From: Burkholderia ubonensis subsp. mesacidophila
GTDB taxonomy: Bacteria > Pseudomonadota > Gammaproteobacteria > Burkholderiales > Burkholderiaceae
Assembly: GCF_002097715.1 (NCBI RefSeq)
Contig: NZ_CP020738.1
Location: 806,001 to 870,000 of the forward strand
Direction: 5' to 3'
Length of the DNA stretch: 64,000 nt
This document shows, in pieces, positions 49,894-59,590 of the stretch (positions are counted from its first letter, which is position 1; each line of letters begins with the position of its first letter). The notes beneath the pieces were generated by a model. It saw only the letters and a program-made list of their open reading frames with translations, was not told where the DNA came from and did not search any database. Position numbers and translations under genes: made by a program.

Positions 49894-52800
49894 TCGCGCG
49901 ACTCATTCGCTGGTCCATTCGCAACCGCTTCCTGGTGCTGCTCGCGACCGTGCTGGTCACCGCCTGGGGCGTCTACTCGCTGAAGGAAACGCCGCTCGAC
50001 GCGCTGCCGGACCTGTCGGACACGCAGGTCATCGTCAAGGCGTCGTATCCGGGCCAGTCGCCGCAGGTGGTCGAAGACCAGGTGACGTACCCGCTGACGA
50101 CCACGCTGCTCGGCGTGCCGGGTGCGAAGACGATCCGCGCGTATTCGTCGTTCGGCGATGCGTTCGTCTACGTGCTGTTCGACGACAGGACCGACGCGTA
50201 CTGGGCGCGCTCGCGCGTGCTCGAATACCTGAACCAGGTGCAGAGCCGCCTGCCGCAGGGCGCGACGGTGTCGCTCGGGCCCGATGCGACCGGGGTCGGC
50301 TGGGTGTACGAGTACGCGCTCGTCGACCGGTCCGGGCGGCACGATCTCGGCCAGTTGCGCGCGCTGAACGACTGGTTCCTGAAGTTCGAGCTGAAGTCGG
50401 TGCCGGACGTCTCCGAGGTGGCCAGCATCGGCGGCATGGTGCGCCAGTACCAGGTCGTGCTCGATCCGGACCGGCTGCGCGCGTACGGGATCACGCAGGC
50501 CGCGGTGGCCGATGCGCTCGGCAAGGCGAACCGGGCTTCCGGCGGCTCGGTCGTCGAACTGGCCGAGTCGGAGTACATGGTGCGTTCGTCCGGCTATCTG
50601 CGCACGCTCGACGATTTCCGCAACGTCGTGCTGCGCACGAACGATGCCGGCACGCCGGTGCTGCTCGGCGACGTCGCGCGCATCCAGATCGGGCCGGAAA
50701 TGCGGCGCGGCATCGCGGAGCTGAACGGCCAGGGCGAAGTCGCCGGCGGCGTGATCGTGATGCGTTCGGGCAAGAACGCGCTGACCACCATCGACGCGGT
50801 GAAGGCGAAGCTGGCCGATCTCCGGCGGTCGCTGCCGCCCGGCGTCGAGGTGGTTACGACCTACGACCGTTCGCAGCTGATCGAGCGCGCGGTCGGCAAC
50901 CTGAAGGACAAGCTCGTCGAGGAGTTCGTGATCGTCGGGCTGGTCTGCGCGGTGTTCCTGTTCCACCTGCGCAGTGCGTTCGTCGCGATCCTGTCGTTGC
51001 CGCTCGGCGTGCTGGCAGCGTTCATCGTGATGCGCTACCAGGGCGTGAATGCGAACCTGATGTCGCTCGGCGGCATCGCGATCGCGATCGGCGCGATGAT
51101 CGACGCGGCCATCGTGATGATCGAGAACGCGCACAAGCACCTCGAGGCGTTCGAGCATGCGCATCCGGATGCGCGGATGACGGCGGCGCAGCGCTGGGAA
51201 CTCATCGCGACGTCCGCCGCCGAGGTGGGCCCCGCGCTGTTCTTCTCGCTGCTCATCATCACGTTGTCGTTCATTCCGGTGTTTTCGCTGGAAGGGCAGG
51301 AGGGCAAGCTGTTCGCGCCGCTCGCGTTCACGAAGACCTACACGATCGCGGCGGCCGCCGGCTTGTCGGTCACGCTCGTGCCCGTGCTGATGGGTTACCT
51401 GATCCGCGGCAGGATTCCGCACGAGCATGCGAATCCGATCAATCGCGCGCTGATCCGGCTGTACCGGCCGCTGCTCGAGGCAACGCTGCGCCGCCCGTGG
51501 GCGGCCATCGGTCTCGCCGTCGCCGCGCTGGTGCTGACCATGGTGCCGATCAGCCGGCTCGGCGGCGAATTCATGCCGCCGCTCGACGAAGGCGACCTGC
51601 TGTACATGCCGACCGCGCTCCCCGGCATTTCCGCGGAGAAGGCGAGCGAGCTGCTGCAGCAGACCGACCGGCTCATCAAGACCGTGCCCGAGGTCGCCAC
51701 CGTGTTCGGCAAGTCGGGGCGGGCCGATACGGCGACCGACCCGGCGCCGCTCGAGATGTTCGAGACGACCATCCGGTTCAAGCCGCGCGATCAGTGGCGG
51801 CCGGGGATGACGCCCGGGAAGCTGGTCGACGAACTCGACCGGACGGTGAAGGTGCCGGGCCTCTCGAACGTCTGGGTGCCGCCGATCCGCAACCGGCTGG
51901 ACATGTTGTCGACCGGCATCAAGACGCCGGTCGGGATCAAGATTTCCGGACCGGACCTGACGCAGATCGACCGTATCGCCACGCAGGTCGAAGCGGCGGT
52001 GAAGCCGGTGCCCGGCGTGACGTCCGCACTCGCGGAGCGGCTGAACGGCGGCCGCTATATCGACGTCGACGTCGACCGGCTCGCCGCGGCGCGCTACGGG
52101 CTTGCGGTCGCGGACGTCCAGGCGGTCGTGTCGTCGGCGGTGGGAGGCGAGAACGTCGGCGAGGTGATCGACGGTCGCGAGCGCTTTCCGATCAACGTGC
52201 GCTATCCGCGCGAAATCCGCGATTCGCTCGAGAAGCTGAGGCAGTTGCCGGTCGTCACGGAGCGGGGCGCGCAGATCCGGCTCGGCGACGTCGCGCACAT
52301 CGCGATCGCCGACGGACCGCCGATGATCCGCAGCGAAAACGCGCGGCTGTCCGGCTACGTGTACGTCGATATCCGCGACACCGACCTGCAGTCGGCCGTC
52401 ACCGCGATGCAGCAGGCCGTCGCGCGTCGGGTTCAGCTGCCGCCCGGTTACGCGATTGCGTGGTCGGGCCAGTTCGAGTACCTGGAGCGCGCGGCGGCGC
52501 GGCTGAGGATGGTGATTCCCGTGACGCTCGTCGTCATCTTCGTGTTGCTGTTCCTGACCTTCGATTCGGCCGCCGACGCGCTGCTGCTGATGTCGACCGT
52601 GCCGTTCGCGCTGGTCGGCGGCTTCTGGCTCATCTGGCTCCTCGGCCACGCGGTATCCGTCGCGACGGCGGTCGGGTTCATCGCGCTCGCCGGCGTGGCG
52701 GCCGAGTTCGGCGTCGTGATGCTGCTGTACCTGAAGGACGCGCTCGATCGCCGGCTCGAGGCCGGCGCGCCCCTGACCGAAGCGCTGCTGTTCGACGCGA

Positions 52801-53096
52801 TACGCGAAGGGGCCGTGCTGCGCGTGCGGCCGAAGGCGATGACGGTGGCCGTCGTGCTGGCCGGCCTCGTTCCGATCATGGTCGGGCACGGCGCCGGTTC
52901 GGAGGTCATGCAGCGCATCGCCGCGCCGATGGTCGGCGGGATGGTGACGGCGCCGCTCCTGTCGATGTTCGTCATTCCCGCCGCGTGGTTCCTGCTGCAG
53001 CGCCGTCGCGCAAGGCAGGCCGGCGCCGCCCGTTTCCCCGATGTCGTTTCCCCCGGCACGAACGTGCCGGTTCAACCAACTGGAGAGATCCGATGA
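49890..53096 (+). CDS. cusA: CusA copper/silver RND efflux pump
   Basis: The 1068-residue heavy-metal RND transporter with 12 helices. The helix-4 motif [20 protein letters not shown] is of the Cu(I)/Ag(I) (HME-4) type; the Co/Zn/Cd CzcA type has a different Asp-Glu pattern there, so monovalent metal export is expected. Met-rich stretches ([20 protein letters not shown]) line the path. It begins with ATGA overlap on cusB and ends with ATGA overlap on the cusF gene, one tight translational unit. Confidence 0.96.
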   Translation: MIARLIRWSIRNRFLVLLATVLVTAWGVYSLKETPLDALPDLSDTQVIVKASYPGQSPQVVEDQVTYPLTTTLLGVPGAKTIRAYSSFGDAFVYVLFDDRTDAYWARSRVLEYLNQVQSRLPQGATVSLGPDATGVGWVYEYALVDRSGRHDLGQLRALNDWFLKFELKSVPDVSEVASIGGMVRQYQVVLDPDRLRAYGITQAAVADALGKANRASGGSVVELAESEYMVRSSGYLRTLDDFRNVVLRTNDAGTPVLLGDVARIQIGPEMRRGIAELNGQGEVAGGVIVMRSGKNALTTIDAVKAKLADLRRSLPPGVEVVTTYDRSQLIERAVGNLKDKLVEEFVIVGLVCAVFLFHLRSAFVAILSLPLGVLAAFIVMRYQGVNANLMSLGGIAIAIGAMIDAAIVMIENAHKHLEAFEHAHPDARMTAAQRWELIATSAAEVGPALFFSLLIITLSFIPVFSLEGQEGKLFAPLAFTKTYTIAAAAGLSVTLVPVLMGYLIRGRIPHEHANPINRALIRLYRPLLEATLRRPWAAIGLAVAALVLTMVPISRLGGEFMPPLDEGDLLYMPTALPGISAEKASELLQQTDRLIKTVPEVATVFGKSGRADTATDPAPLEMFETTIRFKPRDQWRPGMTPGKLVDELDRTVKVPGLSNVWVPPIRNRLDMLSTGIKTPVGIKISGPDLTQIDRIATQVEAAVKPVPGVTSALAERLNGGRYIDVDVDRLAAARYGLAVADVQAVVSSAVGGENVGEVIDGRERFPINVRYPREIRDSLEKLRQLPVVTERGAQIRLGDVAHIAIADGPPMIRSENARLSGYVYVDIRDTDLQSAVTAMQQAVARRVQLPPGYAIAWSGQFEYLERAAARLRMVIPVTLVVIFVLLFLTFDSAADALLLMSTVPFALVGGFWLIWLLGHAVSVATAVGFIALAGVAAEFGVVMLLYLKDALDRRLEAGAPLTEALLFDAIREGAVLRVRPKAMTVAVVLAGLVPIMVGHGAGSEVMQRIAAPMVGGMVTAPLLSMFVIPAAWFLLQRRRARQAGAARFPDVVSPGTNVPVQPTGEIR

Positions 53097-53452
53097 AGAA
53101 ACCGCTTGCTGCATTCGCTACCCTCGCTTCCGTCCTTGCCATGCCGGCGTTCGCCGGCAGCGACATGGCGGGCATGGACATGTCTTCCATGTCGTCGATG
53201 TCGTCGACGATGAAGGCGCCGTCGGCCGATGCGCTGACCGATGCGGAAGTGAGGAAGATCGACCCGTCGACCGGCATGATCACGCTGAAGCATGGCGCGC
53301 TGAACAATGTCGGCATGCCGCCGATGACGATGGCGTTCAAGGCAAAGGACGCGGCGATGATCGCCCAGGTCAAGGCGGGCGACAAGGTCAGGGTGCGTGT
53401 CGAAGACGTCAACGGCACGCTGACGATCGTGAAGCTAGACAAGCGGTCCTGA
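53093..53452 (+). CDS. cusF: CusF periplasmic copper chaperone
   Basis: A 119-residue protein with a signal peptide (cut after MPAFA, residue 21). After a Met/Ser-rich spacer ([20 protein letters not shown]), the CusF beta-barrel spans about 45-119: [20 protein letters not shown] has the His, Met, Met copper ligands and the Trp position near them (here Met-rich, TMAFKAK). It hands Cu(I)/Ag(I) to CusB/CusA. It duplicates the CusF domain fused to CusB. Confidence 0.93.
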   Translation: MKKPLAAFATLASVLAMPAFAGSDMAGMDMSSMSSMSSTMKAPSADALTDAEVRKIDPSTGMITLKHGALNNVGMPPMTMAFKAKDAAMIAQVKAGDKVRVRVEDVNGTLTIVKLDKRS

Positions 53453-53494
53453 TCGCGCGTGGATGGCGGGCGCGCCGTCCGCCGCCGCCGTGCG

Positions 53495-54844
53495 TCAGTG
53501 AGGCGACAGCAGGCCCGTCGCTTCGCTGTTGCCGGCGGCCCGCGCTTCGAGCAGCGCATGCAGCGTCACATATCGCGTGCCCGCGCCGGCGCCTGTCGTG
53601 TCCGCCGTGCGATCGTACGGCTCGTTGTCATGGATCGTCGCGCGCACGATCGGATAGACCTGCGTTTCCCAGCGGCTGCCGTTGAACACGCCGTAGTGTC
53701 CGACGCCCGTCTGCACGTGATGCGTCTTCAGGTACGGCGGCAGCCCCGAACACAGCTCCTGCGCGGCGACCGTCTGGCCGACCGCGCAGATATCGTCCTT
53801 CTCCCCCTCGATCGTCAGCAACGCAGTGCGGTGGATCGCGGCAGGCTCGACGAGCTGCCCGCCGACCGTCAGCTCGCCGCGCGCGAGCGCGTACTGCTGG
53901 AACACCTTTTCGACGGTTTCCAGATAGAACTCCGCGGTGAGATCGGCGGTCGCGAAATACTCGTCGTAGAAGTGCCGCAACGCATCGGCCTTCGCGGCGT
54001 CGCCCTTCGCGCGTTCGTAATACAGATCGGAGAACGACGCTGCGTGGCGATCCGGATTCATCGACATGAACGCGCCGACCTGCACGAACCCCGGATACAC
54101 GCGCCGCTGCGCACCCGGAAAACCCGACGGCACGACGCTGATCAGGTGGCGTGCGAACCAGTCGATCGGACGGCTCGTCGCAAGCTCGTTGACCTTGGTC
54201 GGATTCACGCGGCAATCGATCGGGCCGGCCATCAGCGTCAGGCTCGCGGGCTGGGCCGGATCGCCGCCGGCCGCCATCAGCGCGACGGCCGCGAGCGCGG
54301 CGACGGTCGGCTGGCAGATCGCCAGCACGTGCGCGTCCGGGCCGATGTGGCGGATGAAATCGATCAGGTGCCGCACGTATTCGTCGAAGCCGAAGCGTCC
54401 GGCCCGCAGCGGGATGTCGCGCGGGTTGTGCCAGTCGGTGATGTACACGTCGTGATCGGCGAGCATCGTGCGCGCCGTGCCGCGCAGCAGTGTCGCGAAA
54501 TGCCCGGACATCGGCGCGACGATCAGCACGCGCGGTTGCCGCGCGACCGGCAGCGTCTTGCGAAAGTGCAGCAGCGTGCCGAACGGCGTGCCGGCCGCCG
54601 CGTGCTCGACGATCGGCACCGTTGCGCCGTCGACGTCGACCGCGTCGATGCCGAACGGCGGGCGGCGGTGCGAGAACGCGCAGCATTCGAGCAGCTCGCA
54701 CCACGCGTCGAGCGTGCGGCCGGATGGCGTCGACGTGGACGGGGGCCACATCGACATCGACGCGCGCAGGCAGGCGGCCCAGGCGCGCGCGGGCCGCGTG
54801 CATTCGGCAAACCACTGATAGCAAGGGTAGGCAAGCAAGTTCAT
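53495..54844 (-). CDS. phaZ: Intracellular polyhydroxyalkanoate depolymerase
   Basis: A 449-residue enzyme that mobilises stored PHB granules. APMSGHFATLLRGTARTMLA, DVYITDWHNPRDIPL and the lipase-box-like ICQPTVAALAA, with nucleophilic Cys near residue 195 instead of Ser, are the marks of the PhaZ1 family; GHYGVFNGSRWE holds the catalytic His. The start at ATG 54844 (MNLLAYPCYQWF) is the usual family start, so the 48 upstream codons are not coding. It stands alone on the minus strand. Confidence 0.93.
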   Translation of the reverse strand: MNLLAYPCYQWFAECTRPARAWAACLRASMSMWPPSTSTPSGRTLDAWCELLECCAFSHRRPPFGIDAVDVDGATVPIVEHAAAGTPFGTLLHFRKTLPVARQPRVLIVAPMSGHFATLLRGTARTMLADHDVYITDWHNPRDIPLRAGRFGFDEYVRHLIDFIRHIGPDAHVLAICQPTVAALAAVALMAAGGDPAQPASLTLMAGPIDCRVNPTKVNELATSRPIDWFARHLISVVPSGFPGAQRRVYPGFVQVGAFMSMNPDRHAASFSDLYYERAKGDAAKADALRHFYDEYFATADLTAEFYLETVEKVFQQYALARGELTVGGQLVEPAAIHRTALLTIEGEKDDICAVGQTVAAQELCSGLPPYLKTHHVQTGVGHYGVFNGSRWETQVYPIVRATIHDNEPYDRTADTTGAGAGTRYVTLHALLEARAAGNSEATGLLSPH

Positions 54845-55132
54845 GACCGTCGCGCCTCGTGCCGCTGTCCGTCGAACGAGGCAAGCCGTGTGCCAGTCGG
54901 CGGCTGGCACGCACGTTGCACGCCCTGATGGGGCACAGCGGCATGCAGGCGGGCGCTCGGCCCGAAGGTCGCGTGCGGCGCAGCGCAAAATGTTTCAGCG
55001 ATGCAACGTGCGCGGAGACCGAATGCCGTTGCGCCAGACCGGCGAATCCGGCGCACGGCGATGGTGCGGTGGAGGCGCGGCGCCGGTCGTTTTCGGTGCA
55101 CGCGCACGGCAGGCATTCATAGGGGACGAGAC

Positions 55133-55795
55133 ATGAAATCCGCAGGAGAAACGACGCTGACCATCAGCAGCCGGAACTATTCGTCGTGGTCGATGCGCGG
55201 CTGGCTGCTCGCGAAGCTGAGCGGCCTGCCGTTCGAGACCGTGATGGCGCCGATCGATGCCGCGTCGCGCGCCGAACTGCTGCTGCTGTCGCCGTCGATC
55301 CTGGTGCCGTGCCTGACGCACGAAGGCATCCAGGTGTGGGACACGCTCGCGATCGCGGAGTACCTGAACGAGATCTGCCCCGACGCGCGGTTGCTGCCGC
55401 AGGACGGGCATGCGCGCGCCCATTGCCGCTCGATCTGCGGCGAGATGCATTCGGGGTTCAGCGCGTTGCGTTCCGCGCTGCCGATGAACCTGCGTGGGCA
55501 TTTCCCGGATTTCCGCATCTGGTCGCGCGCGCAGCACGACATCGAACGCATCGTGACCATCTGGCGCGAGTGCCTCGCGCAGTATCGCGGGCCGTGGCTG
55601 TTCGGCGGCGAGATCAGCGTCGCCGACGCGATGTACGCGCCGGTCGTCACGCGCTTCCTGACCTACGACGTGAAGCTCGAGCCCGACATCGCCGAGTACT
55701 GCATGCGCGTGCTCGCGCAGCCGTTCGTCGCGGAATGGATCGACGCGGCGAAGGCGGAACAGCACGATATCGACGAGCTGGACATGGAGTTTTGA
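55133..55795 (+). CDS. Glutathione S-transferase
   Basis: A 220-residue protein. The N-terminal thioredoxin-like domain (LTISSRNYSSWSMRGWLLAK; Ser/Asn near 13-18 as activating residues) is of the YfcF/maleylacetoacetate-isomerase-like bacterial type. DTLAIAEYLNEICPD is the conserved glutathione-binding helix, and the C-terminal helical domain runs about 85-220 (FGGEISVADAMYAPVVTRF has the N-capping box). The start at ATG 55133 follows GGGGACGAGAC. Substrate unknown. Confidence 0.9.
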   Translation: MKSAGETTLTISSRNYSSWSMRGWLLAKLSGLPFETVMAPIDAASRAELLLLSPSILVPCLTHEGIQVWDTLAIAEYLNEICPDARLLPQDGHARAHCRSICGEMHSGFSALRSALPMNLRGHFPDFRIWSRAQHDIERIVTIWRECLAQYRGPWLFGGEISVADAMYAPVVTRFLTYDVKLEPDIAEYCMRVLAQPFVAEWIDAAKAEQHDIDELDMEF

Positions 55796-55999
55796 GCGCC
55801 GGAGCGTGTGCGGCGCGCGACTGGGAACGCGTGCGACGCGTTCAAATATCGGATGAATGGCGTCTGACCACAGCCCGCTTAAATCGGAAGAATCGACGCG
55901 CGGCGTGATCGCCCGTCACACCGGGCCTCGCGCGCGCCAGGGGTAAATCTTGCAGGCGCGTTGCCGATAACGCAGGTCCAGTGACCGCAAGAGAAACAC

Positions 56000-56386
56000 G
56001 TGAAGCCGTTCGTCATGCTTGTCTTTGCCGCTGCCGCCGTTGCGTCGGCCGGCTGCGCCCAACTTCAATCCGGACGTCAGGACGCGAATGCGCACAACGA
56101 CGCCTCCACCTCGTCGACGCCGCTCGTCGATTTCGTCATCCCTGCCGATGCGCTCGGCGCCCGCGATCCGCAACTGACCGCCGTGCTCGCGAAAGTTGGC
56201 GCGCTGGCGTCGAAGCAGCCGCAGCCGATGACGATACGCGTGGCCGCGCTGCCGCAGGATTTCGGCTACCTGAACCAGTCGATCCGGCACGGCATCGCGA
56301 CGCAGCACGCGGCGTCGGTGCGCGTCGAGAACGTGGCGGCCGGCAGTTGCCGGCCGTACAGCGTTCAGGTCGGTCCGACGCAATAA
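56000..56386 (+). CDS. Small lipoprotein, unknown
   Basis: 128 residues starting at GTG 56000. The signal peptide ends in a lipobox ASAGC (Cys near 19), so it is lipid-anchored. The mature part LQSGRQDANAHNDASTSSTP then folds into a short domain (VIPADALGARDPQLTAVLAK, LPQDFGYLNQSIRHGI). I do not recognise a family. It is the first of three same-strand envelope genes with gaps of 14 and -4 bases, so they form an operon with the lytic transglycosylase. Confidence 0.65.
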   Translation: MKPFVMLVFAAAAVASAGCAQLQSGRQDANAHNDASTSSTPLVDFVIPADALGARDPQLTAVLAKVGALASKQPQPMTIRVAALPQDFGYLNQSIRHGIATQHAASVRVENVAAGSCRPYSVQVGPTQ

Positions 56387-56400
56387 CGGGAGATCTCGCG

Positions 56401-56793
56401 ATGCTACGACAGTCGATCTGCGCGGCCATGCTCATGCTCGTGTGCGGCGCCGCGTTCGCGGCGCCGCCCGCCGACGGCGCGCCGCCGGCGCCCGCCGCGT
56501 CCAACCAGGTGTTTCCGCCGCTGCCGCCGTTCGCGTCGCTGCCGCCGGGAGCGGGCGGCGACGACGACGTGCCGGCGCCCGCGACGGCGGGCGGGCGTCA
56601 CGCGAAGAAACTGCGCCATGCGCCGCCGCCCGTGAAGCGCGCACCGGAATTCCAGGTGCATCTCGTCGTGACCGAGGAATCGCGCGCGGCGCTTGCCGCC
56701 GTGGACAAGAAGCTCGACGACGCGCTGGCGAGGAGCACGCGCGATCGGCGCACGACGGGGGCCGGCGCGGCTGCGCTGGCGATGGCGCAATGA
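56401..56793 (+). CDS. Small exported Pro/Ala-rich protein
   Basis: 130 residues; signal peptide MLRQSICAAMLMLVCGAAFA. Then a long Pro/Ala/Gly linker (PPADGAPPAPAA, FPPLPPFASLPPGAGG), a basic patch (GRHAKKLRHAPPPVKRAP), and a short structured end (FQVHLVVTEESRAALAAVDK). The linker could span the periplasm. The stop overlaps the transglycosylase start (ATGA). Family not recognised; a pilus or secretin accessory role is possible. Confidence 0.6.
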   Translation: MLRQSICAAMLMLVCGAAFAAPPADGAPPAPAASNQVFPPLPPFASLPPGAGGDDDVPAPATAGGRHAKKLRHAPPPVKRAPEFQVHLVVTEESRAALAAVDKKLDDALARSTRDRRTTGAGAAALAMAQ

Positions 56794-57269
56794 AGTGGCG
56801 GAATCGAATCGGCTGGCGCGTGATGATCGGCACGTTCGCGATGTTGCCGAGCGTGCTTTTCATCACGCCGGCGCGCGCGGACGATGCCGCGCCCGGCGAT
56901 GCCTGCTTCGAGCGCGCGGCCGGCTACCAGGGTGTCAACCCGAAGATCCTGCGCGCGATTGCGTGGTACGAATCGAAGGGCGACCCGGGCGCCGTGCATC
57001 GCAATGCGGACGGCAGCATCGACGTCGGCCAGACCCAGATCAACTCGGTGCACTTCGGCGAGCTGCGCCGCTACGGCGTGCCGCCGGGCGCGCTGAAGGA
57101 CGCGTGCGTGAACATCTACGTCGCCGCGTGGATGCTGAAGCGCAAGATGGTCCGCTACGGGAACACCTGGCAGGCGATCGGCGCGTATCACTCGGAAACG
57201 CCGCACTTGCGGGACGAATACGCGCGAAACATCCACGCGGTGCTGGTGTCGTGGGGATTGCACGAGTGA
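56790..57269 (+). CDS. Lytic transglycosylase (IagB/VirB1-like SLT domain)
   Basis: 159 residues with a signal peptide (about 1-30, ending ARA). The SLT fold starts CFERAAGYQGVNPKILRAIA. WYESKGDPGAVHRNADGS holds the catalytic Glu, and DVGQTQINSVHF, then IYVAAWMLKRKMVRYGNTWQ are the remaining family motifs. Small specialised enzymes of this type cut local gaps in the cell wall for trans-envelope machines such as type III secretion, conjugation and type IV pili. It lies 274 bases ahead of the rotor/stator-like genes, so a link to that module is an attractive inference. Confidence 0.87.
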   Translation: MKWRNRIGWRVMIGTFAMLPSVLFITPARADDAAPGDACFERAAGYQGVNPKILRAIAWYESKGDPGAVHRNADGSIDVGQTQINSVHFGELRRYGVPPGALKDACVNIYVAAWMLKRKMVRYGNTWQAIGAYHSETPHLRDEYARNIHAVLVSWGLHE

Positions 57270-57543
57270 AGGGCGCGCGATCGCGCGTTGAAGGCAAAGA
57301 GTAAGGATCAGGCCAGGCGCGGCCGATTCACGAGACGCGCGGCGCCCTGTCGTTTTCCCGGATGAAGCGCGCCGTATCCGCAGCGCAAACGATTCAGGTC
57401 AAAGGCCGCCTCCGGAACCGCGGCGCAGACGTTAAAGAACCGTGCATCCCGTGTCGTAAACGGGAGCACGGGGAACGGCGCGATGATCACGCATGAAGCG
57501 TGACGCGCAGCCGAAAACAAAGTAAGCGCAGCAGGGGAACATC
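57270..57543. other. Gene-free gap before the FliG-like gene
   Basis: 274 bases with short antisense frames but no credible gene. AGGATCAGGC near 57304 and AACGGGAGCACGG near 57459 have no clear symmetry. AGCAGGGGAACATC before 57544 is the ribosome-site region for the next gene. A separate promoter here is likely. Confidence 0.3.
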
Positions 57544-58788
57544 GTGAATCGTCAACAGTCGTGGACACGCACAGCGGCGCCCGGCGAAGTCATCTATTCG
57601 GAAGGTTTCGGGGGAGAGGCGGTCATCTATCTGATCGCGGACGGCAAGGTCGAACTGTCGACCCGTTGCGACGAGAAGAAGGTCGTCGTCGCGACACTGG
57701 GAAGGGGCGAGTTCTTCGGCGAGAGCGCGTTGCTCGCGGCCGAGCCGCGCGGCAACACCGCGAAGGCGCTCTCGTTCTGCCAGCTGACCGTCGTGCCGGC
57801 GGAGATGCTGGACGAGGAAATCGGGCGCGTGTCGGCGCTGCTTCGCCATATCGTGCGCACGATGATCCGCCGCGTGAAGCGCAAGGACGACCAGCTCGCG
57901 ACCTACACGCACGCGGATTTCCTGCCCGGCGTGCTGTCCTATGCGCACGTGCTTGCGCTGATGGCGGGCGGGGAGCGCCGCGGCGGCGACGACGCGTGGG
58001 CGCGCCGGCCGATGCAGTCGTATGCCGAGCAGGCGTCGGTGCCGCTCGCCGACGTGATCCGGAAATGCCGCGCGATCGCCGGGCATTCGCGTCCGCACGT
58101 GATGGCGATGCTCAAGCGCATGGAGAAGCTCAATCTCGTCACGATCGAAGCCGCGCAGGCGGAGCAGCTGAGCGGCGGGTCCGCCGATTACGCGGCGTCC
58201 GCCGACGCGCGCCAGGTCGTGACCTTCGACGCCGCCCGCATCACCGACCGCGCGCAGCAGGTCGCGGATCACGAGCTCGACCTGTCGATCAGCAGCGAAC
58301 TCGAGCTGATCGAGCTCGCCGATCTCGAATCGCTGATCGGCGTCGAGAAGAAGCTGCTGCTCAACAAGCTGTCTCACGGCGAGATCGCGGACGAAGTGTT
58401 CGCGTTCCGCAAGTCGAAGGTGCTCAATTACGTCGAGCAGAAGGGCGTCGCGTACTTTACGCGCCGCAACGTCCGGCGCGGCGGCGAGCTCAACGCGCTG
58501 GAGGACCTGGCCTGGGTCGATCAGCGCACGCTGTTCGAGGTCGTCAGCGCGTTCGATACGTACGACCTCGCGAAGCTGCTCGCGAGCGCGGACGATCAGG
58601 CGGTGGTCGACCGCTTGTTCTCGGTGATGACCGAGACGCGGCGCAACGAGGTGTCGTGGGTCATGCGCCGCGACATCAAGATCGACCCGGTCGAAGTCGC
58701 CGATATCGAGCAGCGCCTGCTGGATGCCGTGCGCGCGCTCAAGGCGCCGGCCGCCGTCGCGGCGACCCTGCCCGATCAGGCGGCGTGA
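57544..58788 (+). CDS. Cyclic-nucleotide-binding domain fused to a FliG C-terminal-like rotor domain
   Basis: A 414-residue cytosolic protein starting at GTG 57544. Residues 10-110 are a cNMP-binding domain (GEVIYSEGFGGEAVIYLIAD, then LGRGEFFGESALLAAEPRGN with the phosphate-binding cassette E60 and R69). About 155-205 is a winged-helix-like part (AEQASVPLADVIRKCRAIAG). About 320-400 matches the FliG C-terminal torque domain: LAWVDQRTLFEVVSAFDTYD aligns with the DDRSIQ region, FSVMTETRRNEVSWVMRRDI with the charged torque helix, and PVEVADIEQRLLDAVRAL with the FliG end. By eye the Lys of the torque helix and one of its two Asp are changed. The next two genes are MotA and MotB homologues, the partners FliG touches in flagella. 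Confidence 0.75.
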   Translation: MNRQQSWTRTAAPGEVIYSEGFGGEAVIYLIADGKVELSTRCDEKKVVVATLGRGEFFGESALLAAEPRGNTAKALSFCQLTVVPAEMLDEEIGRVSALLRHIVRTMIRRVKRKDDQLATYTHADFLPGVLSYAHVLALMAGGERRGGDDAWARRPMQSYAEQASVPLADVIRKCRAIAGHSRPHVMAMLKRMEKLNLVTIEAAQAEQLSGGSADYAASADARQVVTFDAARITDRAQQVADHELDLSISSELELIELADLESLIGVEKKLLLNKLSHGEIADEVFAFRKSKVLNYVEQKGVAYFTRRNVRRGGELNALEDLAWVDQRTLFEVVSAFDTYDLAKLLASADDQAVVDRLFSVMTETRRNEVSWVMRRDIKIDPVEVADIEQRLLDAVRALKAPAAVAATLPDQAA

Positions 58789-58807
58789 GCGCCGGCCGGA
58801 GAGAGCC

Positions 58808-59572
58808 ATGGATCTGTTGACGCTGTTCGGCGTGGTGTTCGGTGGCGCGGCCATCGTATTCGGCTTTTCGCTCGAGGGCGGGCATTTCGCGACGCTGTTC
58901 CAGTTCGAGGCGTTCGTCATCGTGCTCGGCGGCACGCTCGGCGCGGTGATGATCCAGAACACGTGGGCGCGCTTCTTCGATGCGGTGAAGCAGCTGCGGC
59001 TCGCGTTCGTGCAGGCGCGGCAGGTCGATCGGCAGAGCCTGACGGACCTGCTGGAGTGGGGCGACCGCGCGAAGCTGAACGGCCTGCTCGCGTTCGAATC
59101 GATGGACGTCAGCGGGATTCATCCGTTCGCGCGGCGCGGCCTCGAACTGCTGGCGAACGGGGTGTCGACCGCGGTGCTCGAAGACGCGTTGCAGCGCGAG
59201 CTCGATGCCTACGAACGCAGCCACGTGGCGGCGGCGCGCGTCTGGCAGCAGGCGGGCGGCTATGCGCCGACGTTCGGCATCCTCGGCTCGGTGATGGGGC
59301 TGATCCAGGTGACGAGCCATATTCTCGAACCCGCGCAGCTCGGGCCGGGGATCGCGGTGGCGTTCGTCGCGACGCTGTACGGGCTGGCGCTCGCGAACCT
59401 CGTGTTCCTGCCGCTGTACGGCAAGCTGCGCGCGCAGGTGGACAGCGAGCTGCGGTTTCGCAAGCTCTATCTCGACGGGCTGCTGGCGATCTCGCGCAAG
59501 GAGTCGCCGCATACGATCGAGACGCGCCTGACCGGCGACATTCGCGGCCGCGCGGCCGAGTCGCTCGCGTGA
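58808..59572 (+). CDS. MotA-family stator subunit
   Basis: 254 residues with four hydrophobic helices (about 4-20, 32-50, 148-170, 182-203). MDLLTLFGVVFGGAAIVFGF and FVIVLGGTLGAVMIQNTWAR are standard MotA/PomA starts. APTFGILGSVMGLIQVTSHI holds the helix-3 Pro, and IAVAFVATLYGLALANLVFL the helix-4 motif. The cytosolic loop (about 60-145) is shorter than in flagellar MotA and has charged residues that could contact the FliG-like partner. It starts 19 bases after that gene and 18 before the MotB homologue. Confidence 0.9.
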   Translation: MDLLTLFGVVFGGAAIVFGFSLEGGHFATLFQFEAFVIVLGGTLGAVMIQNTWARFFDAVKQLRLAFVQARQVDRQSLTDLLEWGDRAKLNGLLAFESMDVSGIHPFARRGLELLANGVSTAVLEDALQRELDAYERSHVAAARVWQQAGGYAPTFGILGSVMGLIQVTSHILEPAQLGPGIAVAFVATLYGLALANLVFLPLYGKLRAQVDSELRFRKLYLDGLLAISRKESPHTIETRLTGDIRGRAAESLA

Positions 59573-59590
59573 CGAAAACGGATTCAAGCC

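Noticed and set aside
49851..53114. 1087-residue antisense frame opposite cusA
   Set aside because: Composition artefact of high GC; the plus strand encodes an intact CusA with all RND motifs.
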